Notes: a model not told the origin generated them from the sequence alone. A stretch of DNA of 64,000 bases from Pelagibacterium halotolerans B2 (GCF_000230555.1 NC_016078.1:3309001-3373000), one strand, 5' to 3'. Shown: positions 46,728-57,527, counted from the first letter of the stretch. A program made the numbers and translations.

Positions 46728-48035
46728 CTAAACGAACCTGTTGATCAGGTTCTCCAGATATTCCTGCCGCCCCGATTTGGGCTGCGGATTGATCCCCTCG
46801 GCTTCAACGCGCGCCGCGATATCGGAAAGGCTTCGCTCGCCTTTGAGCATTGCCTGCGCCTCGGCGCTGTTCCAGCCGGCGTACCGCTCAGTGAGGAACG
46901 CGTCGTAGGTTCCGTCCTCGATGATCGCCGCCGCCGCTTTCAGCCCGCGTGCGCAGGTATCCATCCCCCCGATATGCCCATGCAGCAAATCCTCGGGGTC
47001 GATCGACTGCCGGCGCAGTTTCGCATCGAAATTGGTGCCCCCGGTGGTAAATCCGCCGGATTTGAGAATGTGGTAATAGGCCAGCGCCACTTCGGGAACG
47101 TTGTTGGGAAACTGGTCGGTGTCCCACCCCGATTGCATGTCGTTGCGGTTCATGTCGATCGACCCGAAAATCCCGTGCGCCGCCGCCATGGCCACTTCAT
47201 GCTCGAAGGTGTGCCCGGCCAGGATGGCGTGCCCCACCTCGATATTGACCTTCACCTCATCTTCCAGCCCGTATTTCTTCAAGAATCCATAGACGGTGGA
47301 AACGTCGTAATCATACTGGTGCTTGGTCGGCTCCTGTGGCTTGGGCTCGATCAAAATGGCGCCGGTAAACCCGATCTTGTGCTTGTAATCGACCACCATC
47401 GAGAGCATGCGCGCCATCTGGTCCATTTCCTGGCCCAGATTGGTGTTCAATAGGGTTTCATACCCCTCGCGCCCGCCCCACAGCACATAGTTCTCGCCGC
47501 CCAGCCGCTGGGTCACGTCCATATTGGCCTTGATGGTCGCGGCGGCATAGGCGAACACGTCCGGGTCGGGATTGGTCGCCGCGCCGCCCATGAACCGGCG
47601 GTTGGAAAACAAATTCGCCGTGCCCCAGAGCAGTTTCACGCCCGTTTCGGCGATCTTGTTCTCAAAAATGTCGGCCAGCGCCTCGAGCCGCTTCCTGCTC
47701 TCGGCAAAGCTCTCGCCTTCGGGCCGCACATCGGCGTCGTGAAAGCAGAAATAGGGCGCCCCCAAGAGCGTAAACAATTCGAACGCCACATCGGCCTTCA
47801 GTTTCGCGGCGTCCATGCCGCCATCGAACCACGGCCGCTCGAAGGTCCGCCCGCCAAACGGATCGCCACCTTCCCAGGCAAACGAATGCCAATAGGCAAT
47901 GGCAAAGCGCAAATGCTCTTCCATCCGCTTACCCATAACGATTTCGTCCGGGTTATAGTGATGGAAGGCCAGCGGATTGTCGCTGTTTGGGCCTTCATAC
48001 CGAACCTTGCTCAGGCCTTTGAAAAAATCGCTCAT
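46728..48035 (-). CDS. xylA: Xylose isomerase
   Basis: Converts D-xylose to D-xylulose. 435 aa. Conserved metal/substrate segments: [69 protein letters not shown] and [22 protein letters not shown]. It overlaps xylB by four bases (ATGA), in an operon xylB-xylA-GH43 transcribed leftward from the LacI-type operator. Confidence 0.97.
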   Translation of the reverse strand: MSDFFKGLSKVRYEGPNSDNPLAFHHYNPDEIVMGKRMEEHLRFAIAYWHSFAWEGGDPFGGRTFERPWFDGGMDAAKLKADVAFELFTLLGAPYFCFHDADVRPEGESFAESRKRLEALADIFENKIAETGVKLLWGTANLFSNRRFMGGAATNPDPDVFAYAAATIKANMDVTQRLGGENYVLWGGREGYETLLNTNLGQEMDQMARMLSMVVDYKHKIGFTGAILIEPKPQEPTKHQYDYDVSTVYGFLKKYGLEDEVKVNIEVGHAILAGHTFEHEVAMAAAHGIFGSIDMNRNDMQSGWDTDQFPNNVPEVALAYYHILKSGGFTTGGTNFDAKLRRQSIDPEDLLHGHIGGMDTCARGLKAAAAIIEDGTYDAFLTERYAGWNSAEAQAMLKGERSLSDIAARVEAEGINPQPKSGRQEYLENLINRFV

Positions 48036-49495
48036 AATGCTCGGGCCTCCTCGATACCCGCATAAAGCGCGCGAAACCGCGCATATTGGTCGTCATAGGC
48101 CGATTTGAGATCGGCCCTCGGATCGATGGTTTTTTCGATTTTGGGTTTGGTGCACACGGTTTTGGGGTCGGCACCCGTCGCCGCGATCAGTCCCAGCCGC
48201 GCCGCGCCGAACGCTCCGCCGAAATCTCCGTCCTCGGGCACGGCAATCGCCATGCCCAAATTGGTGGCGATCATTTCGAGCCACAGGTCCGATTTCGAGC
48301 CCCCGCCCACGGCGATCAGGGTGTCGATCTGCGTTCCCGCGTCGGTCAGCACCCGCTGGCAGTCGCGCACCGCAAACGCCACGCCCTCCATCACCGCCTG
48401 CCCCATGGTCCGGGAATCGGAGAGATGAGATAGCCCTACGAAGGACCCTCGCGCAGCGGCATTGTTGTGCGGCGTGCGCTCGCCCGAAAGATAGGGCAGG
48501 AAGATCTCCTCGCCCGGGCCGGAAAAGTTCCCGGCAACACCGGCCGTCACCCCTGCCGCGTCCTGGCCCACCAGTTTTGAAAACCAGTTCAGACTATCGG
48601 TCGCCGAAAGGAAAACCCCCATCTGATGCCAGGTCTTGGGGATCGCGTGGCAAAACGCATGCACCGCCCCCTCGGTATTGGGCCGGAACTTGTCGTTGGA
48701 AACAAACAGCACCCCCGAAGTGCCCAGCGAGACGAACCCGGTTCCCGGCTCCACAGCGCCGATGCCGCAGGCCGAAGCGGCATTGTCGCCCCCGCCCCCG
48801 GCCACCACCGGCGTTTGCGCAATGCCCCAGCGCGCGCAAAGCTCGGGGGAAAGATGTCCCGACGGTTCGCTGCCCTCGACCAGCGCCGGCATGTGCTCGG
48901 TCGTCAGCCCCGTCACAGCCAGCAGATCGTCCGACCAGCCGCGATATTCCACGTCCAGCCACAGCGTTCCCGCCGCATCCGACATGTCCGAAACGTAAGT
49001 CCCGGTCAAAAGAAACCGCACATAATCCTTGGGCAGCAGCACCTTGGCGATTTTCGCGTAATTGTCCGGCTCGTGCTTTTTGACCCACAGGATTTTCGGC
49101 GCGGTAAAGCCCGGCATGGCAATGTTGCCGGCAATCTGCCGCAGCGCCGGCAATGCCTCTTCCATTTCGGCGCACTCGGCGGCCGAACGCACGTCGTTCC
49201 ACAATATCGCCGGGCGGATCACCTTGTTGTCCTTGTCGAGCAGCGTCGCCCCATGCATCTGCCCGGACAGCCCGATTCCCCTTATCGCGCTGACCAGATC
49301 GGGATGGCGGTCTTTGAGCGCATCGACGGCCTTGAGCACCGCGTCCCACCAATGGGCCGGATCCTGCTCGGAAAATCCGGGCCGGGGCCGCGAAACGCTC
49401 AAGGGCGCACTGGCCTCGCCCAGCGCCCTGCCCTCACCATCGATCAGCACCGCCTTGACGCCGGACGTCCCGATATCGAGTCCGAGATAGGTCAT
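48032..49495 (-). CDS. xylB: Xylulokinase
   Basis: FGGY-family kinase that phosphorylates D-xylulose into the pentose phosphate pathway. 487 aa: [19 protein letters not shown] at the N-terminus, [47 protein letters not shown], and the C-terminal [39 protein letters not shown]. It is first in the xyl operon. A perfect LacI-type palindrome lies 23-40 bp before its start. Confidence 0.97.
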   Translation of the reverse strand: MTYLGLDIGTSGVKAVLIDGEGRALGEASAPLSVSRPRPGFSEQDPAHWWDAVLKAVDALKDRHPDLVSAIRGIGLSGQMHGATLLDKDNKVIRPAILWNDVRSAAECAEMEEALPALRQIAGNIAMPGFTAPKILWVKKHEPDNYAKIAKVLLPKDYVRFLLTGTYVSDMSDAAGTLWLDVEYRGWSDDLLAVTGLTTEHMPALVEGSEPSGHLSPELCARWGIAQTPVVAGGGGDNAASACGIGAVEPGTGFVSLGTSGVLFVSNDKFRPNTEGAVHAFCHAIPKTWHQMGVFLSATDSLNWFSKLVGQDAAGVTAGVAGNFSGPGEEIFLPYLSGERTPHNNAAARGSFVGLSHLSDSRTMGQAVMEGVAFAVRDCQRVLTDAGTQIDTLIAVGGGSKSDLWLEMIATNLGMAIAVPEDGDFGGAFGAARLGLIAATGADPKTVCTKPKIEKTIDPRADLKSAYDDQYARFRALYAGIEEARAL

Positions 49496-49518
49496 TGCGT
49501 TACCCTCTCCATGAAAAA

Positions 49519-49534
49519 TGAGGTGCGTACCTCA
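49519..49534. promoter_or_regulatory. LacI-type operator upstream of xylB
   Basis: TGAGGTGCGTACCTCA, a palindrome with one mismatched pair and a central CG as usual for LacI-family sites. A second related site precedes the regulator gene (50665). The pair defines the consensus TGAGGTACGTACCTCA. Confidence 0.75.
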
Positions 49535-49609
49535 ATTCCAGTCATCAAAAATCTCCTCCGTCTGGGCTGCCTTTTCGGCGCTCCTCAAAAAATGTGGTAT
49601 CTGGAAAAT

Positions 49610-50644
49610 CTAGCGCAGGTTGTCCCGCATCAGAACCCTGATTTCCAATTGTGTCTGCGGTGGGGCGGCATCCGCCCCCACCACCAGCCGCCGCGCCGTG
49701 GCGCAGACGGCGCGGATTTCGTCTTCCGGGCTTTGGTCCAGAATAACGTCGATGGCGCCGGATTCCAGCCCGGCCCGCGTCGGGCCGGTCAATTCGTGTC
49801 CGATCACCCGCACTTTTTCTGCAAGCCCGCACTCGTTGAGCGCCATCAAAAGCCCTGCATTGCCCGCCCCGGCATTGTAGATCCCGGCCAGATCGGGATG
49901 GGCCCCAATCAGCGCCAGGCTCTTTTCGTAGGTCGCGGTAAATTCGTCCTGTCCCTCGATGGGGCCTACCAGTTCCAGGCCGGGAAATTGGCTCGTTGTG
50001 ATCTCGGAAAATCCCCTGATCCGTTCCGAATGGTCGATCAGTTCCAGCGACCCGGCCACCAGCCCGATCGTTCCCCCCTGCGGCGCAAACCGCCCCATCA
50101 GCGATCCCGCGATCCGTCCCGCCGCCCGGTTGTCGATTCCCACGAAATCGTGCCGCGCCGAACCGGGCAGGTCCGAGACCAGCGTGATCAGTTTGATCCC
50201 CCGCCCCACGGCCCGCGCCACGGCGGCGTGGATTTCGGGCTTGTCGATGGCCACGATCACCGCGCAATCGGTACTCACGGGCTCAATGGCATCGAGCGCT
50301 TCGACAAGCGCCCGCGTGTCCATGGCCTTGATCCGCAAAAGCTCGAGCCGCAGCCGCTCGGCCCGCATCTGCGCGCCAACACTTTCCACGGCATCGGCCA
50401 GCTTGCCGAAAAACTGGTTGGTGCCTTCCGGTACGATGATTTTGAGAACGATGTCGCGGGCCCGCGCCAGCATCGAGGCGGTCAAATCGCGCCGAAACCC
50501 GATCTCGGCAATCGCCGCCTCCACCTTCTCGATCGTCCCCTTGCGCACGCCCGGCCGGCCGTTGAGCACACGGTCCACCGTCGCCAGCGACACCCCCGCC
50601 GCCCGCGCCAGATCATGCACCGTCACGCGCCCATTGTTTTCCAA
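49610..50644 (-). CDS. LacI-family transcriptional regulator of the xylose operon
   Basis: 344 aa. HTH at residues ~6-30 (VTVHDLARAAGVSLATVDRVLNGRPGVRKGTIEKV) and a periplasmic-binding-like effector domain (GTNQFFGKLADAVESVGAQM ... NAGAGNAGLLMALNECGLAEKVRVIGHELT ... AIDVILDQSPEDEIRA). It is transcribed in the same direction as, and upstream of, xylB. Two matching operators (before itself and before xylB) support repression of both, relieved by xylose or a xylo-oligosaccharide; the effector is inferred. Confidence 0.88.
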   Translation of the reverse strand: MENNGRVTVHDLARAAGVSLATVDRVLNGRPGVRKGTIEKVEAAIAEIGFRRDLTASMLARARDIVLKIIVPEGTNQFFGKLADAVESVGAQMRAERLRLELLRIKAMDTRALVEALDAIEPVSTDCAVIVAIDKPEIHAAVARAVGRGIKLITLVSDLPGSARHDFVGIDNRAAGRIAGSLMGRFAPQGGTIGLVAGSLELIDHSERIRGFSEITTSQFPGLELVGPIEGQDEFTATYEKSLALIGAHPDLAGIYNAGAGNAGLLMALNECGLAEKVRVIGHELTGPTRAGLESGAIDVILDQSPEDEIRAVCATARRLVVGADAAPPQTQLEIRVLMRDNLR

Positions 50645-50664
50645 ACCCGCTCCCTCCTCATTTT

Positions 50665-50680
50665 TGAGGTACGTAAGTCA
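50665..50680. promoter_or_regulatory. LacI-type operator upstream of the regulator gene
   Basis: TGAGGTACGTAAGTCA, 20 bp before the regulator ATG, shares 13 of 16 positions with the reverse complement of the xylB operator half-sites and the same central CG. It suggests autoregulation. Confidence 0.65.
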
Positions 50681-50744
50681 TTGCCCGTTTTAGATGGCGC
50701 GGTCAAGGGGTGGAAACGAAGCTGAACGCTGGCATAAAAAAAGA

Positions 50745-50985
50745 GAAGGCCCCCTCACCCGTCTGGCTGCGCCATCCGACCTCCCCCCCAAGGGAGAGGT
50801 AAGAAAGCCGCCGGCACCGGGCTACACCTCTCCCTTTGGGGGAGAGGTCGGCGCGAAGCGGAGGGCCTTTTCCCGTCCTTCCCCATCAAGGGGAGGGTGC
50901 TTCCCGGGAGTGTGGGTCGGTGCCGTGCCAATTCCACAGCAGCATACCTCCCCCTTGACGGGGGAGGATGGGGAGTGGGGGCCAC
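50745..50985. repeat. Cluster of CTCTCCC-type palindromic repeats
   Basis: Several units in tandem within the 446-bp gap between the LacI-type gene and olsB: GGCCCCCTCACCCGTCTGGC with AAGGGAGAGGT, then CCTCTCCCTTTGGGGGAGAG with GCGAAGCGGAGGGCC, then CTCCCCTTGACGGGGGAGGA. The gap holds no supported gene apart from the operator at its left end. Confidence 0.75.
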
Positions 50986-51090
50986 AAGCGCCGAGCCGAT
51001 GGCAACAACGCCAGCTTGTCCGGCCGACACAATTCCCTTCCCCGCCCGTTTCGCGTAAGAAGTCCCAAGCTCCCCGCTCCCCCAAGGCCC

Positions 51091-51930
51091 ATGACCGACA
51101 CCGCACTCAGATTGGACATTTCGCGTCCCGCCCCGCTCGCCCGCTTGGGCCAGTTTGCCGTGCGCCTTGCCCGAACCGATGCCGAGCGTTTCGCCGCCTA
51201 CCGCCTGCGTTACGAGGTGTTCCATCGCGAGCGCGGCGTGAACGCCCCGTGGATGGATCACGCCAACCACATCGAGGCCGACGCCTTCGATCCCCATTGC
51301 GACCATATCATCGTCATCGATACCGCCGCGCGCGCCCTGGGCGAAACCCCGCCCATAGTCGGCACCTATCGCGTCATGGCCGGCCCCGCGCCCGCTCTTG
51401 GCTGGTACGCCGATGGTGAATTTGCCCTCGCGCCGCTCTTTGCCCGCCACCCAGGTCAGCGCTTTTGCGAGGTCGGTCGCTCCTGCGTTGCCCCGGCCTA
51501 TCGTTCCATGCGGACCATCGAGGCGCTGTGGTGCGGGCTCTGGGCCTATGCCTGCCAAAACGGTATCGACGCCTATTTCGGCGCCGCCAGTTTCCCCGGC
51601 ACCGATCCGCACACCCACGCTCACGCCCTGTCCCATCTTTTTCACACCGCCCGCGCATCGGCTGACTGGCAAATTGCCGCCCGCGCCGGCCACGCTGTCT
51701 CCATGGACATGCTGGCCCCCGAAATGACCGATCGCCACGCCGCCCTGCGGGCCATGCCGCCCCTGGTGCGCGGCTATCTGCGGGTCAATGCGGTATTTTC
51801 CAGCCACGCCTTCGTGGACGAAAAGTTCGGCACCACCGACGTCTTCGTTCTCGCCCGTTTTGCCGCCGCCCCCATGGCCTATCGCAGACGCGTCGAGCGG
51901 GTCACCGGCCTGACCCATCCCAACCTGTGA
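51091..51930 (+). CDS. olsB: L-ornithine N-alpha-acyltransferase (ornithine lipid synthesis)
   Basis: 279 aa, first step of ornithine-lipid synthesis (3-hydroxyacyl-ACP to ornithine). RLARTDAERFAAYRLRYEVFHRERG is the family start, then VGTYRVM, ALAPLFARHPGQRFCEVGRSCVAPAYRSMRTIEALWCGLWAYACQNGIDAYFGAASFPGTDP and LSHLFHTARA. The start at 51091 is chosen by similarity; the upstream sequence is repeat-rich. The partner acyltransferase OlsA could be the PlsC-like gene at the right edge. Ornithine lipids are typically made under phosphate limitation. Confidence 0.85.
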   Translation: MTDTALRLDISRPAPLARLGQFAVRLARTDAERFAAYRLRYEVFHRERGVNAPWMDHANHIEADAFDPHCDHIIVIDTAARALGETPPIVGTYRVMAGPAPALGWYADGEFALAPLFARHPGQRFCEVGRSCVAPAYRSMRTIEALWCGLWAYACQNGIDAYFGAASFPGTDPHTHAHALSHLFHTARASADWQIAARAGHAVSMDMLAPEMTDRHAALRAMPPLVRGYLRVNAVFSSHAFVDEKFGTTDVFVLARFAAAPMAYRRRVERVTGLTHPNL

Positions 51931-52011
51931 TCTGCGGTTGGAATCGCCAAAATTTTGGCTTAGCGTGCGCCACCGTTTAAGAGCCATATCCCCGGAATTT
52001 TAGACCGCTTC

Positions 52012-54717
52012 ATGACGCGAACCGAGCCACAGGCCGATTATGCTGCGCCCCCCGCCACGGGCATGACACCCATGATGGCCCAGTTCTTCGAGATCAAGGG
52101 CGTCAATCCGGGCTATCTGCTGTTTTATCGCATGGGCGATTTCTACGAGCTGTTCTTCGACGACGCCGAAATCGCCTCCGCCGCGCTCGGCATCACATTG
52201 ACCAAACGCGGCAAGCATCTGGGCGAGGATATCCCCATGTGCGGCGTGCCCATCCACGCGGCCCAGGATTATCTCAAGAAACTCATTTCTCTGGGCCACA
52301 AGGTCGCCGTCTGCGAACAGGTCGAAGACCCCGCCGAAGCCAAAAAACGCGGGTCGAAATCGGTCGTCAAGCGCGACGTCGTCCGGCTTGTCACCCCCGG
52401 CACCCTGACCGAGGACGATCTGCTCCCCGCCCGCGGCAACAATTTCCTTTTGTCGCTCGCCCGGCTCGGCTCGGACGGTGAGGGCTACGCGATGGCCTGG
52501 TCCGACATTTCCACCGGCGAACTGCTCGTCGCCGATCTGGACAAGGAGTCTCTTGCCGATGAAATCGCCCGCATCGATCCGGCCGAACTGATCCTGTCCG
52601 ATCGCCTCGCCGATCAATTGGCCGAACAGCGCGCCCTCTCGTCCGACCGACTGGCCGGCGCCACCCGCCGCCCGCACGAAAGTTTCGAATCCGAGGCCGC
52701 CTCCCGCCTCTTGCGCGAAACCTTCGACAATGGCGTCGACCCCACAGCCTTTTCGCGCACCGCCCGCGCCGCGCTCGGCGCGCTCATCACCTATGTGGCC
52801 GAAACGCAAAAAGGGGCCGGCATCCCCCTGCGCCAGCCGCGCCTCGAAGCGCCCACCGATCACATGCAGATCGATGCGGCCACCCGCTCGTCCCTCGAAC
52901 TGCTCGTAACCCAACGCGGCGATGTGCGCGGCGCCTTGCGGGCAAGCGTCGATATGACGGTGACCGGCGCCGGCGCCCGCCTCTTTGCCGCCCGTCTCGC
53001 CGCCCCGCTCAACGATCCGGCCCGCATCAACGCCCGTCTCGACGCCATCGATACGCTGATCGAAAGTTCGATGGAAACCGACGCCATCCGCAAGGGCCTG
53101 CGCGCCGCCCCCGACATCGCCCGCGCCTTGACCCGGTTGACCCTCGAACGCGGCGGCCCGCGCGATCTGGGCGCCATCGGCCGCGGCATCACCCAGGCCC
53201 GCGCGCTGGGCCATCTTCTTTCCGGGCTTTCCGATCCGGGCGACGAGCTTGCCGCCATCGCCAGAACCCTTGGCCGGGCCCCCGAAATCCTGGCCGACGA
53301 ATTTGCAAAAGCTCTCGTCGACGAACCCCCGCTTTTCGCCCGCGACGGCGGCTTTGTCGCTTCGGGCTATGATGGCGAACTCGACACCCAGCGCCGCCTC
53401 GGGTCCGAAAGCCGCAAGGTGGTCGCCGAACTCCAGGCCGCGCTCGTCGAAAAAACCGGCGTCCGGGCGCTCAAGATCAAGCACAATAATGTCCTTGGCT
53501 TTTTCGTCGAAGTCCCCGCCTCCCATGGGTCGCGCCTGCTCGAAGACAGCGTCTTCATCCACCGCCAGACCCTCGCCAACGCCATGCGGTTCACAACCAC
53601 CGATCTGGCCGAGCTCGAAGGCAAGATCGCCCGCGCGCAGGAAATCGCCGTCGAAATCGAGCTGTCGATCTTTGCCCGCCTGCGCGAGGCCGCCCTTGCC
53701 CAAAGCCGCGATCTTATGGCCGCCGCCGACGCCATGGCCGAACTCGATGTCGCGGCAGCGCTGGCCAATCTCGCCGCCCAGCGCAATTGGTGCCGCCCGC
53801 TTGTCGATCAATCCCTCGCCTTTCAAATCGAAGGCGGCCGCCACCCGGTTGTCGAAAAGACCCTCGAGGCCGAGGGCCAGACCTTCGTCGCCAACGACGC
53901 CGATCTTTCCGCCCCCGAGCCCGACGAAGGCGGCCAGCTCTGGCTGGTCACCGGCCCCAATATGGGCGGTAAATCGACCTTCCTGCGCCAGAACGCCTTG
54001 ATCGCCATTCTCGCGCAGATGGGCTCATATGTTCCTGCCACCTCCGCCCATATCGGCGTGGTCGATCGCGTCTTCTCTCGCGTCGGCGCCTCCGACGACA
54101 TCGCCCAGGGCCGCTCGACCTTCATGGTCGAAATGGTCGAAACCGCCGCCATTTTAAACCGCGCCACGCGCCGGTCGCTCGTCATTCTCGACGAAATCGG
54201 CCGCGGCACCGCAACTTTCGACGGGCTCTCCATCGCCTGGGCCTGCGTCGAGACCCTGCATGAAACCACAGGCTGCCGCGCCATTTTCGCTACGCACTAC
54301 CACGAGCTCACAGCGCTTTCAGCGACGCTCTCGCGTGTGTCCAACCACACAATGAGCGTCAAGGAATACAAGGGCGACGTTGTGTTCCTCCACGAGGTGA
54401 CCCAGGGCGCCGCCGACCGTTCCTACGGCATCCAGGTGGCAAAGCTGGCGGGCCTGCCCGCCCCGGTCATCACCCGCGCCCGCCAGGTGCTCGACCTGCT
54501 CGAAGCGCGCGGCCAGTCCAATCCCGGCTCGGCCCTTGCGGATTTGCCGCTCTTTGCCCATATGCCGGCCCCTGAGGACAAAACCGTGCCTCAACCTGGT
54601 GCTAACCCGGTTACCGATATGATAGAGACCGTGCGCCCCGACGATCTCTCCCCCCGGGCCGCGCTCGAATGGATTTATGAACTCAAAAAGGCTGCCTATG
54701 CCGACGGCGACCATTGA
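52012..54717 (+). CDS. mutS: DNA mismatch repair protein MutS
   Basis: 901 aa. The mismatch-reading motif is GYLLFYRMGDFYELFFDDA (the Phe-x-Glu equivalent region) near residue 40, followed by the connector/core/clamp domains. The ATPase has Walker A TGPNMGGKSTFLRQ near residue 648, DDIAQGRSTFMVEM, LVILDEIGRGTATFDGLSIAWA (Walker B and D-loop) and FATHYHEL. It overlaps the glnD start by 20 bases, an arrangement shared by rhizobia. Confidence 0.98.
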   Translation: MTRTEPQADYAAPPATGMTPMMAQFFEIKGVNPGYLLFYRMGDFYELFFDDAEIASAALGITLTKRGKHLGEDIPMCGVPIHAAQDYLKKLISLGHKVAVCEQVEDPAEAKKRGSKSVVKRDVVRLVTPGTLTEDDLLPARGNNFLLSLARLGSDGEGYAMAWSDISTGELLVADLDKESLADEIARIDPAELILSDRLADQLAEQRALSSDRLAGATRRPHESFESEAASRLLRETFDNGVDPTAFSRTARAALGALITYVAETQKGAGIPLRQPRLEAPTDHMQIDAATRSSLELLVTQRGDVRGALRASVDMTVTGAGARLFAARLAAPLNDPARINARLDAIDTLIESSMETDAIRKGLRAAPDIARALTRLTLERGGPRDLGAIGRGITQARALGHLLSGLSDPGDELAAIARTLGRAPEILADEFAKALVDEPPLFARDGGFVASGYDGELDTQRRLGSESRKVVAELQAALVEKTGVRALKIKHNNVLGFFVEVPASHGSRLLEDSVFIHRQTLANAMRFTTTDLAELEGKIARAQEIAVEIELSIFARLREAALAQSRDLMAAADAMAELDVAAALANLAAQRNWCRPLVDQSLAFQIEGGRHPVVEKTLEAEGQTFVANDADLSAPEPDEGGQLWLVTGPNMGGKSTFLRQNALIAILAQMGSYVPATSAHIGVVDRVFSRVGASDDIAQGRSTFMVEMVETAAILNRATRRSLVILDEIGRGTATFDGLSIAWACVETLHETTGCRAIFATHYHELTALSATLSRVSNHTMSVKEYKGDVVFLHEVTQGAADRSYGIQVAKLAGLPAPVITRARQVLDLLEARGQSNPGSALADLPLFAHMPAPEDKTVPQPGANPVTDMIETVRPDDLSPRAALEWIYELKKAAYADGDH

Positions 54718-57487
54718 ACCGATTGCGCGCAAAAAGGCCGGACTTCCCAGCGCCGAAGCGCTGATCGATGCCGTGCGCGCCGAAATCGGCGATGCCGCGC
54801 CCGACAGCCAGATCGCCCGCGCCGCGCTGCTCAAGGCCCTGCGCCAGGGATTGAAGGACGCCCGCATCACGGCCGAAGCCGAACTGGTTGCCAACCGGCG
54901 CGGCACGCGCTGCGCCCAGATGCTCGCCGCCGCCGAGGACGAGTTGATCCGCGCCGCTCACCTTTGGGCCACCCGTTACGTCTATCCGCGCGAAAACCCC
55001 TCGGGCGCCGAATCCCTCGCCATAGCGGCGGTTGGCGGCTATGGCCGCGGCACGCTGGCGCCGGGCTCCGATATCGATCTGTTGTTCATCCTGCCTTATA
55101 AGCAGACCCCCTGGGGCGAAAGCGTTACCGAATACGTGCTCTATATGCTCTGGGATCTGGGCCAGAAGGTCGGCCACGCCGTCCGCTCGGTCGATGATTC
55201 CATCCGCATGGCGCGGTCCGACATGACCGTGCGCACAGCAACGCTCGAAAGCCGGTTTCTGGTTGGTGATGACAATCTGTTCACCCAGATGCGCGAGCGC
55301 TTCGAAACCGAGATCGTCGAAAAGACCGGCCCCGAATTCATCGCCGCCAAGATGGCCGAGCGCGACGCCCGCCACGATGCCCAGGGCAACACCCGCTACG
55401 TGGTCGAACCCAACGTCAAGGACGGCAAGGGCGGGCTGCGCGATCTCAATACGCTCTATTGGATCGGCAAATATTTCTACCGCGTCCAGACCTATCCCGA
55501 ACTGATCGACAAGGGCGTGTTCTCGAAAACCGAATACCGGACGCTCCAGCGCGCCGAGGATTTCCTGTGGGCCGTGCGCTGCAATCTGCACTTCCTCGTC
55601 GGCCGCGCCGATGATCGGCTGACCTTCGAGATCCAGCAGGAAATGGCCGAGCGCATGGGCTATCACGACCGCGCCGGCATGCTGGGGGTCGAGCGCTTCA
55701 TGAAGCGCTATTTCCTCGTCGCCAAGGATGTGGGCGACTTGACCCGCATCTTCTGCACCTCGCTCGAATTCGCCCACGCCAAAAAGGTCGATGCCTTCGG
55801 CCGCGTGTTCGGCAATTTCCGCAAGGCACGCCGTCAGATCCGGGGCGAGCCCGATTTCGTCCTCGAACATGGCCGCATCACCGTGGCCGACGACGAGGTG
55901 TTCGAAAAGGACCCGGTCAATATCATCAAGATTTTCTGGGTGGCCGGCCGCGAAGGCGTGATGTTCCACCCCGACGCGCTCAAGCTCCTCACGCGTTCCA
56001 TGCGTCTGATCGATGCCAGGCTGCGGGCCGACGAGCGGGTCAACGCCTATTTCCTCGAAATCCTCACCAGCCCCAAATCGGTCGAGCGCATCCTGCGCCG
56101 CATGAACGAGTCCGGCGTTCTGGGCAAGTTCGTGCCGGAATTCGGCAAGATCGTCGCGCTGATGCAGTTCAACATGTATCACCACTATACGGTGGACGAG
56201 CATCTGATCCGCGCCGTCGGCGTCATGGCCGACATCGCCAATGGCGGGCTGAAAAACGAACTGCCCCTGACCCACGAGCTGTTGCCCCATCTTTCCGACA
56301 CCCGTCTGCTTTATGTGGCCCTGTTCCTGCACGATATCGCCAAGGGCCGCCCCGAGGATCATTCCGAGGCCGGCGAGGCCATCGCCCGCAAATTCTGTCC
56401 GCGTCTGGGCCTTTCGGCCGCCGAAACCGATACCGTCGCCTGGCTGGTGCGCTATCATTTGCTCATGAGCGAAATTTCCCAGTCCCGCGACATCCAGGAC
56501 CCCGATACGGCGCGCAATTTCGCCCAGATCGTGCAAAGCCCCCAGCGTCTTGCGCTCTTGATGATCCTCACCGCCTGCGATATCCGCGCCGTGGGTCCGG
56601 GCACATGGACGGGCTGGAAGGGCTCGCTCCTGCGCGCCCTTTATTACGCCACCGAACCGCTGCTCTCGGGCGGCCATTCCCAGGTCTCCCAGCGCGACAG
56701 GATCATCGAGGCCCAGGACGCTTTGCGCTTGGGGCTCACCGACTGGACGCCAAAACGGCTCGATGCCTATATCGAGCGCCACTTCCCCAATTACTGGCTG
56801 CGCGCCGAACCCGAACTGCAACTGGCCCACGCACGGATGATCGACGCGGCGGAAGCCAAAAATTCGAGCTTTGCCGGATCGACCTCGATCAAGGCCTTCG
56901 AGGGCATCACCGAAGTCACCTTCTACACCCCCGATCACCCGCGCCTGCTCTCGCTGATCGCCGGGGCCTGCACCACCGCCGATGCCTCGATCATCGGCGC
57001 GCAGATCTTCAACACAAAGGATGGCTACGCGCTCGATACCTTCCGCCTGCGCCGCGCCTTCACCTCCGACGAGGATGAAAAGATCAGGGCCTCGCGCATC
57101 ACCGATATGGTCAAGGCGTTGCTCGAGGGCCGCAAATACCTCCCCGCCGATCTCGGCGTCGATTCGCGCTACAATCGGCGGCTGAAGCCCTTTTCGGTCC
57201 CTACCGAGATCTTCATCTCCAACGCGCTTTCGGACAAATTCACGGTTATCGAGATTTCCGGCCTCGATCGCACGGGCCTGCTCTATCATCTGACCCGTGC
57301 GCTCTCCGATCTCAATCTCACCATCGGCTCGGCCCATATCGGCACCTATGGCGAAAAGGCCGTGGACGTTTTCTACGTCACCGACCTGACCGGCGGAAAA
57401 ATCACCTCGAAAGTCCGCCAGAAACGCATCCACGAAGCCCTCGAAGCGGTCTTCGCCCCCGCCCGCCGCGAAAAGGCCTCAGCGTGA
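54698..57487 (+). CDS. glnD: Bifunctional uridylyltransferase / uridylyl-removing enzyme (PII regulation)
   Basis: 929 aa nitrogen sensor that modifies PII. Nucleotidyltransferase motif GGYGRGTLAPGSDIDLLFI near residue 116, a helical domain, the HD phosphohydrolase site LFLHDIAKGRPEDHSEAGEAIA near residue 545, and two C-terminal ACT domains (EVTFYTPDHPRLLSLIAGAC; VIEISGLDRTGLLYHLTRALSDL) that bind glutamine. The chosen start at MPTATIEP overlaps mutS by 20 nt. murJ follows after ~124 bp. Confidence 0.96.
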   Translation: MPTATIEPIARKKAGLPSAEALIDAVRAEIGDAAPDSQIARAALLKALRQGLKDARITAEAELVANRRGTRCAQMLAAAEDELIRAAHLWATRYVYPRENPSGAESLAIAAVGGYGRGTLAPGSDIDLLFILPYKQTPWGESVTEYVLYMLWDLGQKVGHAVRSVDDSIRMARSDMTVRTATLESRFLVGDDNLFTQMRERFETEIVEKTGPEFIAAKMAERDARHDAQGNTRYVVEPNVKDGKGGLRDLNTLYWIGKYFYRVQTYPELIDKGVFSKTEYRTLQRAEDFLWAVRCNLHFLVGRADDRLTFEIQQEMAERMGYHDRAGMLGVERFMKRYFLVAKDVGDLTRIFCTSLEFAHAKKVDAFGRVFGNFRKARRQIRGEPDFVLEHGRITVADDEVFEKDPVNIIKIFWVAGREGVMFHPDALKLLTRSMRLIDARLRADERVNAYFLEILTSPKSVERILRRMNESGVLGKFVPEFGKIVALMQFNMYHHYTVDEHLIRAVGVMADIANGGLKNELPLTHELLPHLSDTRLLYVALFLHDIAKGRPEDHSEAGEAIARKFCPRLGLSAAETDTVAWLVRYHLLMSEISQSRDIQDPDTARNFAQIVQSPQRLALLMILTACDIRAVGPGTWTGWKGSLLRALYYATEPLLSGGHSQVSQRDRIIEAQDALRLGLTDWTPKRLDAYIERHFPNYWLRAEPELQLAHARMIDAAEAKNSSFAGSTSIKAFEGITEVTFYTPDHPRLLSLIAGACTTADASIIGAQIFNTKDGYALDTFRLRRAFTSDEDEKIRASRITDMVKALLEGRKYLPADLGVDSRYNRRLKPFSVPTEIFISNALSDKFTVIEISGLDRTGLLYHLTRALSDLNLTIGSAHIGTYGEKAVDVFYVTDLTGGKITSKVRQKRIHEALEAVFAPARREKASA

Positions 57488-57527
57488 GCACTCTTGCCTG
57501 CGTTGGCAGGGGGTTTGCCGCTGTTTC

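Noticed and set aside
50745..50985. Short repeated CTCTCCC units considered as a CRISPR array
   Set aside because: Units are irregular palindromes without constant-length spacers and no cas genes are nearby.
52000..53844. 614-codon open frame antisense to mutS, and similar long antisense frames (54683-57433 under glnD, 39699-41195 under the MFS gene)
   Set aside because: High-GC codon bias opens the opposite strand; these frames have no domain pattern, and the sense proteins are unmistakable.
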